Below are positions 1 through 6,533 of a DNA stretch of 8,199 nt, piece by piece (position 1 is the first letter of the stretch; every line of letters begins with the position of its first letter). The translations under genes were made by a program, and so were the position numbers. The DNA comes from an uncultured Campylobacter sp. (GTDB taxonomy: Bacteria > Campylobacterota > Campylobacteria > Campylobacterales > Campylobacteraceae). The stretch is from positions 1-8,199 of the forward strand of contig NZ_CALIBF010000065.1 of NCBI RefSeq assembly GCF_938045465.1, given 5' to 3'. Under the pieces are notes generated by a model that saw only the letters and a list, made by a program, of their open reading frames with translations, had not been told where the DNA came from and made no database searches.

Positions 1-105
1 AAGAAATTTAAAGAAGCGTGCAGACAGCTCGCCATCCCGCCGATAAACCGCGGATTTTTGTTTGCTTCTGGTGCGAATCTTGCGCTATTTGAGGAGCTTT
101 TATGA
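1..105 (+). CDS. C-terminal end of an unidentified protein (partial)
   Basis: Frame 1 is open from the left edge and gives 34 residues, starting KKFKEACRQLAIPP and ending NLALFEELL, before a TGA at 103-105. That stop overlaps the start codon of the next gene in an ATGA arrangement, with the ATG at 102. This is typical of translationally coupled genes, so the frame is very likely the real end of an upstream gene. I do not recognise the tail and too little is present to assign a family. The coupling suggests it is co-expressed with the metallophosphoesterase, and possibly works on the same substrate, but that is inference. Confidence 0.7.
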   Translation, partial: KKFKEACRQLAIPPINRGFLFASGANLALFEELL

Positions 106-755
106 GCGTTTATTTTACCTCCGATCTACACTTCGGCCACGAGCTGGTGTTGAAAAAATACCCGAATTTTAGAAAAGGCGCGAACGTAGCCGAGATGGAT
201 GAAAATCTCATCGCCGCTTGGAATGCGCTCGTTACGCCCGAGGATCTCGTCTATAATCTCGGCGACGTCTCCTTTCACAAGGATTTTGCGCACACTTGCG
301 AGTTACTTCGCAGACTAAACGGGCGGCATTTTTTGGTGCTCGGTAACCACGATGAGCGCATCGCCGCGATGAAAAACGAACTGCTAAGCGGACGCAAGGC
401 GGACGGCAATTTTATGTTTGAGCAGATCGTGGGATATGCCTTTGTGCGCCTATCGCATAAGAGAGCGGCTCTGTCTCACTACCCGATGATCGAGTGGGCA
501 AACTGCCATTATGGCGCGCTGATGCTCTATGGTCACCTGCACGCAGATATCGCCGAGGTTTCGGGCAGGGCGCTAAACGTAGGTTTTGATCTGCACGGCA
601 AAATTTTAAGCGAGGACGAGGTGTGGTCGTATCTGAAAGATATCCCGCCCAAGGCTCATCACGCAAGTGAGCTAGAGGGCATTAGCGAGAACGACGATGT
701 GGAGCAAAGGCGAGCTTTGATAGAAAATTTTTTACGCAAAATTAATCGTGATTAG
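102..755 (+). CDS. Calcineurin-like metallophosphoesterase (COG4186-like)
   Basis: The 217-aa product carries the full metallophosphoesterase motif set in order: DLHFGH (residues 8-13), GD (54-55), GNHD (81-84), a lone His in SHYP (H126) and GHLH (144-147). These supply the Asp, His and Asn ligands of a two-metal centre, so the enzyme should be active. Together with the MDENLIAAWN segment they resemble the small cytosolic phosphoesterases of COG4186, whose natural substrates are mostly unknown. There is no signal peptide or membrane segment. The start is the ATG of an ATGA overlap with the preceding gene, with GAGGAG just upstream inside that gene. The tail after about residue 185 is charged and looks non-catalytic. 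Family membership is firm; the substrate is not. Confidence 0.9.
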   Translation: MSVYFTSDLHFGHELVLKKYPNFRKGANVAEMDENLIAAWNALVTPEDLVYNLGDVSFHKDFAHTCELLRRLNGRHFLVLGNHDERIAAMKNELLSGRKADGNFMFEQIVGYAFVRLSHKRAALSHYPMIEWANCHYGALMLYGHLHADIAEVSGRALNVGFDLHGKILSEDEVWSYLKDIPPKAHHASELEGISENDDVEQRRALIENFLRKINRD

Positions 756-761
756 TGAAAA

Positions 762-907
762 AGATAAAATTTACGGCGCAAGACAGGCTCTTTGCGGCAA
801 ATAAGTTTAAATTTAAAAGCGAGTCGTTTAAATATGGATGATTTTACCCAGCCAAAATCCATTATGTAACGCGAGATAAAATTTAATAAAATGCGGCGCA
901 AACAGGC
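762..907. repeat. Imperfect direct repeat in convergent gap
   Basis: Two copies of one motif lie in the 233-bp gap between convergent genes. Copy 1 (762-788) is AGATAAAATTTA followed directly by CGGCGCAAGACAGGC. Copy 2 is AGATAAAATTTA (874-885), then 8 extra bases (886-893), then CGGCGCAAACAGGC (894-907). The copies differ by that insertion and one deleted G. I see no gene in the gap. It must contain the 3' ends of two transcripts, but no convincing GC-rich terminator hairpin is visible. Confidence 0.55.
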
Positions 908-988
908 AACTAAATCGTATCAAGCAAGCGAAATACTGCAAAGATAAAATTTTAAAATTCTGCCTAGGTGCGGAGCGAAAAATTTGAT

Positions 989-1744
989 CTAGCGGGCTTC
1001 CAGCATCGCGATTTTGTTGATGTAATCGGCGAAATTTAGATTTATCAGATTTGTTTTGATGAAGATGCGCGTGAAAATCACATAGCCGATCTCATTACTA
1101 AGCGTGCCGTCTGAGTAGATGAAAACGTTGGTGAGAAACTCGCTATTTTCGGATTTATAGAAGGTCTCGATCTGAAAATTTAAAAGCTCGTAAAATAGCT
1201 CGTCAGTATCGCTCATCGCTGCCTGCATCTCTTCGTCGATACGCATTATATCGGCATATAGCACGCGCTCTTGGTTGGCGACGACGAAACACGCGCGGTT
1301 ATTAAATTTAAGCGCAAACATCGCCATGTTTTCAAAATCGCTTTGATTTTTTAGCAAGAAGTATAAAATTTTAAATAAACTAGCGTGCGAGCTAAATTCT
1401 ATTCCAAAAGTCTCATCCGCCGCCTGTGTACTTGCACGAGGAAATTCCACTATGAAGCTATCATCGACTTTTTGATAAATGCTATTTTCTTTAATCATAT
1501 AATCCTCGTTAAAATACACTCTTTGATTTTCGTCGTCTATCAGTACGCAAGAGATTAAATTTTTATCACTCAGATCCGCAAAGCCCGCCAGCGAGGTAGC
1601 CAGATCATTTTCTTGCGCGATAGGAAAACGATCGGATTTCTCATCCAAAATTCTTTTGCCAAAGCCCAATTTTCTATAAAAAAACTCGCATGCGTCGGCA
1701 CTTTTAGCGACGCCGAGGAATGATTTTGCTTTAAATAGTGCCAT
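989..1744 (-). CDS. Conserved hypothetical protein, last gene of the miaB operon
   Basis: This encodes a 251-aa soluble-looking protein without a signal peptide or obvious membrane segment. The ATG at 1744 is preceded by AGGAG (1750-1754) at good spacing, so the start is well supported. I do not recognise a domain with confidence. The sequence is acidic and rich in Phe and Asn, with alternating hydrophobic stretches (for example ISCVLIDDENQRVYF around residues 64-78 and NRACFVVANQERVLY around 149-163) suggesting an alpha/beta fold. It follows the DUF374 acyltransferase after 46 bp on the same strand. As I recall, C. jejuni has a gene of unknown function in the matching position. The gap contains a TATAAT box, so it may be transcribed both with the operon and alone. 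Confidence 0.85.
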   Translation of the reverse strand: MALFKAKSFLGVAKSADACEFFYRKLGFGKRILDEKSDRFPIAQENDLATSLAGFADLSDKNLISCVLIDDENQRVYFNEDYMIKENSIYQKVDDSFIVEFPRASTQAADETFGIEFSSHASLFKILYFLLKNQSDFENMAMFALKFNNRACFVVANQERVLYADIMRIDEEMQAAMSDTDELFYELLNFQIETFYKSENSEFLTNVFIYSDGTLSNEIGYVIFTRIFIKTNLINLNFADYINKIAMLEAR

Positions 1745-1763
1745 TTTTTCTCCTAAAATTGCA

Positions 1764-1769
1764 ATTATA
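1764..1769 (-). promoter_or_regulatory. Candidate -10 box for the 251-aa protein gene
   Basis: On the minus strand a perfect TATAAT, in the context CGATATAATTG, lies in the 46-bp gap between the acyltransferase stop and the next start. A transcript would begin about 12 bases before the ATG, just including the AGGAG ribosome site. Campylobacter sigma70 promoters depend mainly on this -10 box and often lack a -35 hexamer. In AT-rich DNA a chance match remains possible. Confidence 0.45.
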
Positions 1770-1790
1770 TCGAAACACTATTATTTCAAA

Positions 1791-2444
1791 CTAAAATTTA
1801 ACGTCCTGCTCGGCGCTTGCAAAAAGCAGTTGCCTGATCGCCTCTTTGCCCTCTTCAAGGTCAAGTCCTTCTAAATTTAGCGGCGCGCTGAGGCTGTAAT
1901 TTATGCGCGAAAAGGGCTTTGGCAATACCATCTCGTCCCAGCTACGAAATTTCCAAAAACTGCTCGCTTCGTAATTTAGCGCGTAAATACCTAGGCTTAG
2001 CCGCTGCGCAAGGATCACGGCACCGTCGGCGACGCTGTGAAGCGGGCCGCGCGGGCCGTCGGGAGTGATGATGACGTCGGTGCCGTTTTTTATCTCTTTG
2101 ATCGCGCCCATAAGTGCGCGCGCACCGCCTTTGAAACTGCTGCCGCGGATCGCACCGATGCCAAAATGCGAGATCACGCGCGTAATGATTTCGCCATCTT
2201 TGTGATCGCTGATGATGACCTTGGCGCGCCTCTTGCTGCCGAAATCCCGCAGCCACCAGCGCCTATAAGCAAAGCTCATCATAGCTAATCTTCCGTGCCA
2301 AAACACGACGACGCAGGGCTTTTCGGGCAGCTTTGTGGGGGTAAATTTAACCCTACATGTTAAAAAAATGCACCAAATCAGGATAAAAATGAGATATTCA
2401 GAGGCGCGGAAAAACAACCGCTTTTTAAGCGATAACTTGTCCAT
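1791..2444 (-). CDS. DUF374 lysophospholipid acyltransferase-family protein
   Basis: The 217-aa product has an N-terminal hydrophobic anchor (about residues 14-30) followed by the conserved blocks of the DUF374/LpxL-like acyltransferase group: FWHGRL (48-53), ISDHKDGE (78-85, the probable catalytic His-Asp block), RGSS (100-103) with GG at 106-107, and TPDGPRGP (127-134). Such proteins sit at the inner membrane and are thought to transfer acyl chains to lipid acceptors; the substrate of this branch is not settled. The ATG start overlaps the end of miaB by 20 nt and has only a weak ribosome site, so translation is probably coupled to miaB. No other methionine occurs before residue 55, which lies after the first motif, so this start is the only reasonable one. 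It corresponds in position to the gene next to miaB in Helicobacter and Campylobacter. Confidence 0.9.
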   Translation of the reverse strand: MDKLSLKKRLFFRASEYLIFILIWCIFLTCRVKFTPTKLPEKPCVVVFWHGRLAMMSFAYRRWWLRDFGSKRRAKVIISDHKDGEIITRVISHFGIGAIRGSSFKGGARALMGAIKEIKNGTDVIITPDGPRGPLHSVADGAVILAQRLSLGIYALNYEASSFWKFRSWDEMVLPKPFSRINYSLSAPLNLEGLDLEEGKEAIRQLLFASAEQDVKF

Positions 2445-3720
2445 AAAGCACCATTCTGGCGGTCTTTTCGATACGTACTCCGCGCGTTTTGCCTAGCAGC
2501 TCTTCGCCGCCTTGCGCGCAGATTAAAAAATTTGAAAAGCTTCTACCGCACACAGTGCCGCCCCCGCGCAGCTCCTCGAAATATACATCGAAAATTTTAT
2601 CTTTTTGCGCTCCTGCGATCTCGTCTAAAATTTTAGCGTGAGCGCTTTGTAGCCTGCTTAATCTTTCGCTTGAAATTTCATCATCCAACGGCTTTAAGCT
2701 TGCCGCTGGCGTGAGCGGTCTAGGGCTAAATTTAAAGGAAAAAACCTGCTCGAATTTCACCGCCTCTAGCACCTCCATCGTCTCAGCAAAATCATCCTCG
2801 CTCTCGCTCGGATAGCCCACGATGATGTCGGTGCTAATCGCCACGCCGGGGCAGCTTTGGCGTAGCTTAAGCGCGCGGTCTAGATACCACTGCTTGGTAT
2901 ATCCGCGCTTCATATCGCGCAAAACCTTGCTAGAGCCGCTTTGTAACGGCATGTGCATCGATTTACAAATTTTAGGATTATTGCAAAAAACGTCCAAAAA
3001 TTTATCGTCCATATGCAGCGGATGCGGGCTGGTAAAGCGGATGCGCTCGATGCCCTCTATCTCGCTAAGCCGCATGAGCAGGTCGCTGAAGTCAATTTTT
3101 TCGTGGGCATTAGAAAAGCGCTTGCCGTAGTTATTGACATTTTGGCCGAGCAGAAATATCTCTTTGGCGCCGCGAGCTGCGGATCTTTCGGCTTCGCGCA
3201 AAATGATTTGAGCGGGGATCGAAATTTCATCGCCTCTAGTCTGCGGCACGATGCAGTAGGAGCACTTTTTGTCGCAGCCGATCATTATGTTTATGAAGGA
3301 TTTATATGGCGAGCTCGCAAAATCGCCGAATGCAAACTCGCTCTCGTCGTAGTTTATGTCCGTGCTAATAAATTTAGGCGTACGAACGGCTTGCGAAATT
3401 TTAGATACGTTTCTGGCACCGAGTACGAAATCCACAAATGGCGCGCGCTTAAAAATTTCTCCGCCCAGATGGCTTGCAGTGCAGCCGCAAACGCCGATTT
3501 TAGAGCCTTTTTTTCGCGCCTTATCAAAAGCTCCGATCTCGCTAAAAAGCTTATGCACGGGCTTTTCGCGTACGGAGCAGGTATTTATTAAGATCAGATC
3601 CGCAATATTTACGTCGTCGGTGATCTCGTAATCTTGCTCTTTTAGCTGCGCGATAATATGCTCGCTATCGCGCACGTTCATCGCGCAACCTAGGGTCTGG
3701 ATGAAGAGGAGTTTGCTCAA
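2425..3720 (-). CDS. miaB: tRNA-2-methylthio-N6-dimethylallyladenosine synthase MiaB
   Basis: MiaB is a radical-SAM methylthiotransferase that converts i6A37 to ms2i6A37 in tRNAs reading UNN codons. The 431-aa protein shows the N-terminal UPF0004 domain with its three cluster-binding cysteines: C12 in QTLGCAMN, C48 in NTCSVRE and C80 in VCGC. The radical-SAM triad follows in GCDKKCSYC (C149, C153, C156), then the LGQNVNNYG, SPHP and MPLQSGS blocks, and a C-terminal TRAM-like RNA-binding region (about 365-430). The start codon is TTG at 3720-3718, overlapping the TGA of the upstream gene as TTGA. GAGGTG lies 8 nt upstream. The next methionine, M14, would remove the cluster ligand C12, so TTG must be the true start. 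All catalytic residues are present. Confidence 0.97.
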   Translation of the reverse strand: MSKLLFIQTLGCAMNVRDSEHIIAQLKEQDYEITDDVNIADLILINTCSVREKPVHKLFSEIGAFDKARKKGSKIGVCGCTASHLGGEIFKRAPFVDFVLGARNVSKISQAVRTPKFISTDINYDESEFAFGDFASSPYKSFINIMIGCDKKCSYCIVPQTRGDEISIPAQIILREAERSAARGAKEIFLLGQNVNNYGKRFSNAHEKIDFSDLLMRLSEIEGIERIRFTSPHPLHMDDKFLDVFCNNPKICKSMHMPLQSGSSKVLRDMKRGYTKQWYLDRALKLRQSCPGVAISTDIIVGYPSESEDDFAETMEVLEAVKFEQVFSFKFSPRPLTPAASLKPLDDEISSERLSRLQSAHAKILDEIAGAQKDKIFDVYFEELRGGGTVCGRSFSNFLICAQGGEELLGKTRGVRIEKTARMVLYGQVIA

Positions 3721-3959
3721 AGGATATGCACCTCGTACATATACTCGTTTTCGTTCAGCCCGTATCGCACTATGCGCTGATACACGCTAAAACCCTTAGT
3801 ATCGAAAAAATCCACCAAAGCGGCTAAATCTTTTTGAGAATTTTCTCTATCCAGATAAAATATTTTTTGTCCGCTCTTTTCTACTTGGGCTTGCAAATCC
3901 TCGATCTTAACGCTTTTTGGCTTAGAGGCAAGCTCCGTTCTGGCAAGTTTTAGCTGCAT
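3717..3959 (-). CDS. HP0268-family small nuclease-like protein
   Basis: This 80-aa protein matches the epsilonproteobacterial HP0268 family in size, in its YLDREN...LVDFFDTKGFSVYQRIVRYGLNENEYMYEVHIL character, and in its place immediately before miaB. H. pylori HP0268 has been reported to have nicking endonuclease and ribonuclease activity in vitro with an Smr-like fold; its cellular role is unclear. There is no signal peptide. The ATG at 3959 has AAGGAT (3965-3970) 5 nt upstream. It is the first gene of the leftward operon, diverging from nusA, and its stop overlaps the miaB start by 4 nt, so the two are probably translated together. A link with RNA metabolism would fit both neighbours but is inference. 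Confidence 0.85.
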   Translation of the reverse strand: MQLKLARTELASKPKSVKIEDLQAQVEKSGQKIFYLDRENSQKDLAALVDFFDTKGFSVYQRIVRYGLNENEYMYEVHIL

Positions 3960-4009
3960 GATCTATCCTTTCATTTATGTTTTAAACCCGCGAGTTTAGC
4001 GAAATTTAG

Positions 4010-4015
4010 ATAATA
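4010..4015 (-). promoter_or_regulatory. Possible -10 box for the HP0268-miaB operon
   Basis: In the 157-bp divergent region the minus strand reads TATTAT at this place, about 50 bases before the HP0268-family ATG. It is the best -10-like hexamer I see for the leftward operon, but it is only a five-of-six match in very AT-rich DNA, so this is tentative. Confidence 0.3.
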
Positions 4016-4048
4016 ATTCGTTTAAATAAAAATAAAGTCAAAATTCCA

Positions 4049-4054
4049 TATAAT
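4049..4054 (+). promoter_or_regulatory. -10 box of the nusA promoter
   Basis: A perfect TATAAT lies 62 bases before the nusA ATG, preceded by an A/T-rich tract (about 4018-4040) of the kind that replaces a -35 box in Campylobacter sigma70 promoters. Transcription would start near 4061, giving a leader of about 55 nt that ends in AAGGA (4106-4110). Confidence 0.6.
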
Positions 4055-4116
4055 ACCGCACTTCAAAATTTAAAATCCAAATTTAGTAGCACGAAATCAA
4101 ATCTTAAGGAAAATTT

Positions 4117-5244
4117 ATGGAAAAAATCACCGACATCATCGAGTCGATTGCAAATGAAAAGGGGCTTGAGCCCGCAGACGTCAAAGAACGCGTCAAAACG
4201 GCGTTCATCCAGACCGCAAAAAGACTTTTCGGCGAGGAGTATCTCTACGACAGTGAAGTCGATCCGCAGACCAAACGCGTTAAGCTTTACCAAAAGGTCC
4301 ACGTCGTCGCGGATGATGATGAGCGGCTCGGCGATCACAACTTCATCGCGCTAAGCGAAGCCAAAAAAATAGGCGAAAACGCGGAGATCGGTGATGAGCT
4401 AAGCTACGAAATAAATATTGAAAACCTCGGTCGTACGGCTTCCGGCGTGCTGGCTAGAGAGCTAAATTTTCATATCCAAAGGCTGCTTGAGGAGAAAATT
4501 TTTGAAAACTATAAAAGCAAGGTAGGCACTCTCACCCACGGCACGGTCACTAAGATCGATCACGACGGCACGACCTACGTAGAGATCGAGGATACGAAAG
4601 CCTTCATGCCGCAAAAAAACCGCATCAAGGGCGAAAATTTCAAAGTGGGCGACGTGCTGCAAGCCGTCATCAAAAACGTAGCCATCGACAAATCCCACGG
4701 TATCAGACTAGAACTTTCGCGCACCAGCCCGAAATTCCTAGAAGCCCTGCTCGCCGCCGAAGTCCCAGAGATCAAAGACGGCAGCGTCATCATCCAGGCT
4801 TGCGCGAGAATTCCGGGCAGGCGAGCCAAGATCGCGCTTAGCGCCGTCTCGCCAAACGTCGATCCAGTGGGCGCTACAGTCGGCAAAGGAGGCGCTCGCA
4901 TCGACGCGGTGAGTAGATTTTTAAGCAAAAATTTGCAAGACGGAAGCGGCGGCGAGAGCATCGACGCGTTTGAATACTCCGCGAGTCCCGAAATTTTGAT
5001 CACTCGCGCGATGGCGCCCGCGATCGTAAACTCGGTCAAAATAGTGCAGGACGGCAAGGCGATCGTCTACGTAAACCCCGATCAAAAAAGCAAAGCGATC
5101 GGCAAAAATGGCCTAAATATCCGCCTCGCTTCGATGTTGTGCGGCTGCGAGATCGAGCTGATCGAAACCGGTTCGGCAAGCGAGAAAAGAGTCTCCACGG
5201 AGGAAGGTCTTAAAAATCTCGAAGCGCTTTTCGGCGAGCTGTAG
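4117..5244 (+). CDS. nusA: Transcription termination/antitermination factor NusA
   Basis: NusA binds RNA polymerase and nascent RNA, promoting pausing, intrinsic termination and antitermination. The 375-aa protein shows the family order: N-terminal polymerase-binding domain (1 to about 125), S1 domain (about 133-200, ending RLELSRTSP), KH1 with EVPEI (215-219) and DPVGATVGKGGARI (249-262), and KH2 with the GxxG loop in SKAIGKNGLNIRLASML (325-341). It lacks the C-terminal acidic repeats of the 495-aa E. coli protein, as do NusA proteins from many other bacteria. AAGGA lies 6 nt before the ATG. Both neighbours are on the opposite strand, so it is probably a single-gene transcript rather than part of the rimP-nusA-infB operon seen in E. 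coli and Bacillus. KH1 contains a small Gly/Ser-rich insertion (about 271-282, NLQDGSGGES). Confidence 0.97.
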   Translation: MEKITDIIESIANEKGLEPADVKERVKTAFIQTAKRLFGEEYLYDSEVDPQTKRVKLYQKVHVVADDDERLGDHNFIALSEAKKIGENAEIGDELSYEINIENLGRTASGVLARELNFHIQRLLEEKIFENYKSKVGTLTHGTVTKIDHDGTTYVEIEDTKAFMPQKNRIKGENFKVGDVLQAVIKNVAIDKSHGIRLELSRTSPKFLEALLAAEVPEIKDGSVIIQACARIPGRRAKIALSAVSPNVDPVGATVGKGGARIDAVSRFLSKNLQDGSGGESIDAFEYSASPEILITRAMAPAIVNSVKIVQDGKAIVYVNPDQKSKAIGKNGLNIRLASMLCGCEIELIETGSASEKRVSTEEGLKNLEALFGEL

Positions 5245-5248
5245 AGGC

Positions 5249-5267
5249 GAAACGCACTTCGTTTTTT
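5249..5267 (+). terminator. Possible short intrinsic terminator after nusA
   Basis: Five bases after the nusA stop, AAACG (5250-5254) can pair with CGTTT (5260-5264) across a 5-base loop, followed by the rest of a six-T run (5262-5267). The stem is short and partly built from the T-run, so it would be a weak terminator. The larger AT-rich hairpins just downstream may share the job. Confidence 0.35.
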
Positions 5268-5306
5268 AAAATTTTGTAAGTTACGCGCCCTATAAAATTC
5301 CATGCC

Positions 5307-5337
5307 TACTAAATTTTGCAAATTTCGTAATTTAGTA
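5307..5337. terminator. AT-rich hairpin in convergent gap (first)
   Basis: TACTAAATT (5307-5315) and AATTTAGTA (5329-5337) form a perfect 9-bp inverted repeat with a 13-base loop. It sits between the converging nusA and hydrolase genes and so could help end transcription from either side, though it lacks a GC-rich stem and a following long T-run. Role inferred from position only. Confidence 0.4.
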
Positions 5338-5344
5338 CTCCACG

Positions 5345-5368
5345 AAATTCTATATTACGTAGAATTTT
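5345..5368. terminator. AT-rich hairpin in convergent gap (second)
   Basis: AAATTCTA (5345-5352) and TAGAATTT (5360-5367) form a perfect 8-bp inverted repeat with a 7-base loop, 7 bases after the previous hairpin. On the plus strand the right arm ends in four Ts. Together the two hairpins are the best candidate for a terminator region of nusA, and perhaps of the opposing gene. The rest of the gap to 5529 has no gene but contains two copies of an AAATTT-ACGGCGC word. Confidence 0.4.
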
Positions 5369-5529
5369 ACGTCGTTTCGGAATTCTAAAATTTAGCGCCA
5401 AAACAAATTTTGACCGAAATTTTACGGCGCAGAATTCTAAGCTTAAATTCTATTCATTCGCGGATTTGAATTGACGCGATATTTTAAATTTACACGGCGC
5501 GCAAAATTCCAACTCAAGCTAGGTCGTGC

Positions 5530-6141
5530 CTACCACTCGTATAAAATTTCAACGCCGCCGTAATGCCAAAACGCCTTCGGCGCGAGGTATTCGCCGCCTA
5601 GGACGGCTAGGCTTAACTTAAAATATTTCGGCGAAAATTCCGTGATTTTTGAAATTTCTTGCTCAAGCAACGTCGTGCAGTAGAGGTTCGCTTCGCCGCG
5701 AGGTCTTAGCGTAAAATCTTCGCAGACGCGCCTAAGTAAAGAAGCGGCGAGGCGCGCCTTTTGCTCCTCGCTTAAAAATTTCATCCGCACCGCGCCAAAG
5801 TCTCGCGCATGCGCTAAAAACTCCCGCATCGAAACGGTCGCGACGCCGTCTTGCTCGCCCGCGCCCGTTACCGCGTGCACCACCAAAAGCGGGCGCTCGC
5901 GCACGATCATGCCTACGTGCGAGTATTTAAAATCCGTCGCGGTTGCAATTATGCGGCTGTCGGTGACGTCGCCTAGGCGAAAGACGAGATCGCCCGTGCG
6001 TAGGTTTGATAAAATTTCATCCGGTACCCGTAGCGGCTCTTTTGCCGTAGGCGCGCGCGTTAGCGTCCAAAGCTCGCCAAGCCCGCCTGTGACAAATATC
6101 AAGCAGATAAGAAACTTTTTCGCTAAAGCGAGACTTTCCAC
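5530..6141 (-). CDS. YiiX/YebB-like NlpC/P60-superfamily cysteine hydrolase
   Basis: The 203-aa product begins with a hydrophobic stretch (about residues 9-24) that could be a signal peptide or anchor, placing it in the envelope. It then shows the permuted papain-like pattern of the YiiX/DUF830 group: LRTGDLVFR (47-55), the catalytic His in YSHVGMIV (H75), and the catalytic Cys late in the chain in NLYCTTLLEQ (C155). This Cys-after-His order is the circular permutation relative to standard NlpC/P60. Substrates may be peptidoglycan peptides or acyl/amide bonds. The start is GTG (6141-6139), overlapping the lipoprotein gene by 19 nt with no good ribosome site; an in-frame TAA 24 nt upstream excludes a longer form. 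A TTG at residue 14 is less likely because it would cut the hydrophobic segment. Coupling to the lipoprotein suggests joint expression. Confidence 0.8.
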   Translation of the reverse strand: MESLALAKKFLICLIFVTGGLGELWTLTRAPTAKEPLRVPDEILSNLRTGDLVFRLGDVTDSRIIATATDFKYSHVGMIVRERPLLVVHAVTGAGEQDGVATVSMREFLAHARDFGAVRMKFLSEEQKARLAASLLRRVCEDFTLRPRGEANLYCTTLLEQEISKITEFSPKYFKLSLAVLGGEYLAPKAFWHYGGVEILYEW

Positions 6142-6506
6142 TTGCCGTCTTTTTTGACGAGTTTAACGCTCTCGGTGCGGTTCGTGCCGTTTTTAAAAGA
6201 CACGGCGACTTTCACGAGCGCCGATTTCTCGTCGCTATTTTGCAGCTCGCCCGAGATACTCTTTAGCCCGCCGCGCTTATAGGCCTCCTCCTTGCCGGCG
6301 CCCGCCATTTGCATCAGTTTGCCGTTTATTATCTGCATCGCACCGTCGTCGGACCTATCCTTGTCCGGTATATAAACAAGATCTACCAAAATCTTGGAAT
6401 CTCCCTCATATAGGGCTCTTACGAAGTCTTCGGCAACGCCTTTTGGATCGCTGCCGCAGCCCGCTAAAACGAATATCGCAATGAGTGCAAGTAGAAATTT
6501 TTTCAT
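6123..6506 (-). CDS. Small lipoprotein with DUF4878-like domain
   Basis: I chose the ATG at 6506 (127 aa), preceded by GAGGAG (6512-6517). The N-terminus MKKFLLALIAIFVLAGCGSD is a classic lipoprotein signal, with the lipobox LAGC and lipidated Cys at residue 17. The reading frame continues upstream to 6659, but that would bury the signal peptide 51 residues inside. The mature part has the pattern of DUF4878 (NTF2/lumazine-binding-like fold): PKGVAEDFVRALYEGD near the start (21-36) and KLVKKDGKWKV at the end (115-125). Such proteins are common lipoproteins of unknown function, often accessory to envelope proteins. G at +2 and S at +3 do not resemble a strong inner-membrane retention signal, so outer-membrane location is plausible. 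It is the first gene of a two-gene unit with the overlapping hydrolase. Confidence 0.85.
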   Translation of the reverse strand: MKKFLLALIAIFVLAGCGSDPKGVAEDFVRALYEGDSKILVDLVYIPDKDRSDDGAMQIINGKLMQMAGAGKEEAYKRGGLKSISGELQNSDEKSALVKVAVSFKNGTNRTESVKLVKKDGKWKVSL

Positions 6507-6533
6507 AAGCTCTCCTCGTAGAAATTTTGAAAT

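Noticed and set aside
412..666. Minus-strand open frame inside the metallophosphoesterase gene
   Set aside because: Its Arg/Pro-rich composition and full overlap with a gene containing all catalytic motifs mark it as a shadow.
2953..3591. Long plus-strand open frame (212 aa)
   Set aside because: It is antisense to the middle of miaB, has no recognisable domain and is explained by the codon bias of miaB on the other strand.
4575..5057. Minus-strand open frame of 160 aa
   Set aside because: It lies wholly within nusA on the opposite strand, and its Ser/Pro/Leu-rich translation is typical of an antisense shadow.
5082..5321. Minus-strand open frame of 79 aa reaching past the nusA stop
   Set aside because: It overlaps the KH2 region of nusA, has no convincing ribosome site or domain, and its unique part lies in hairpin-rich gap DNA.
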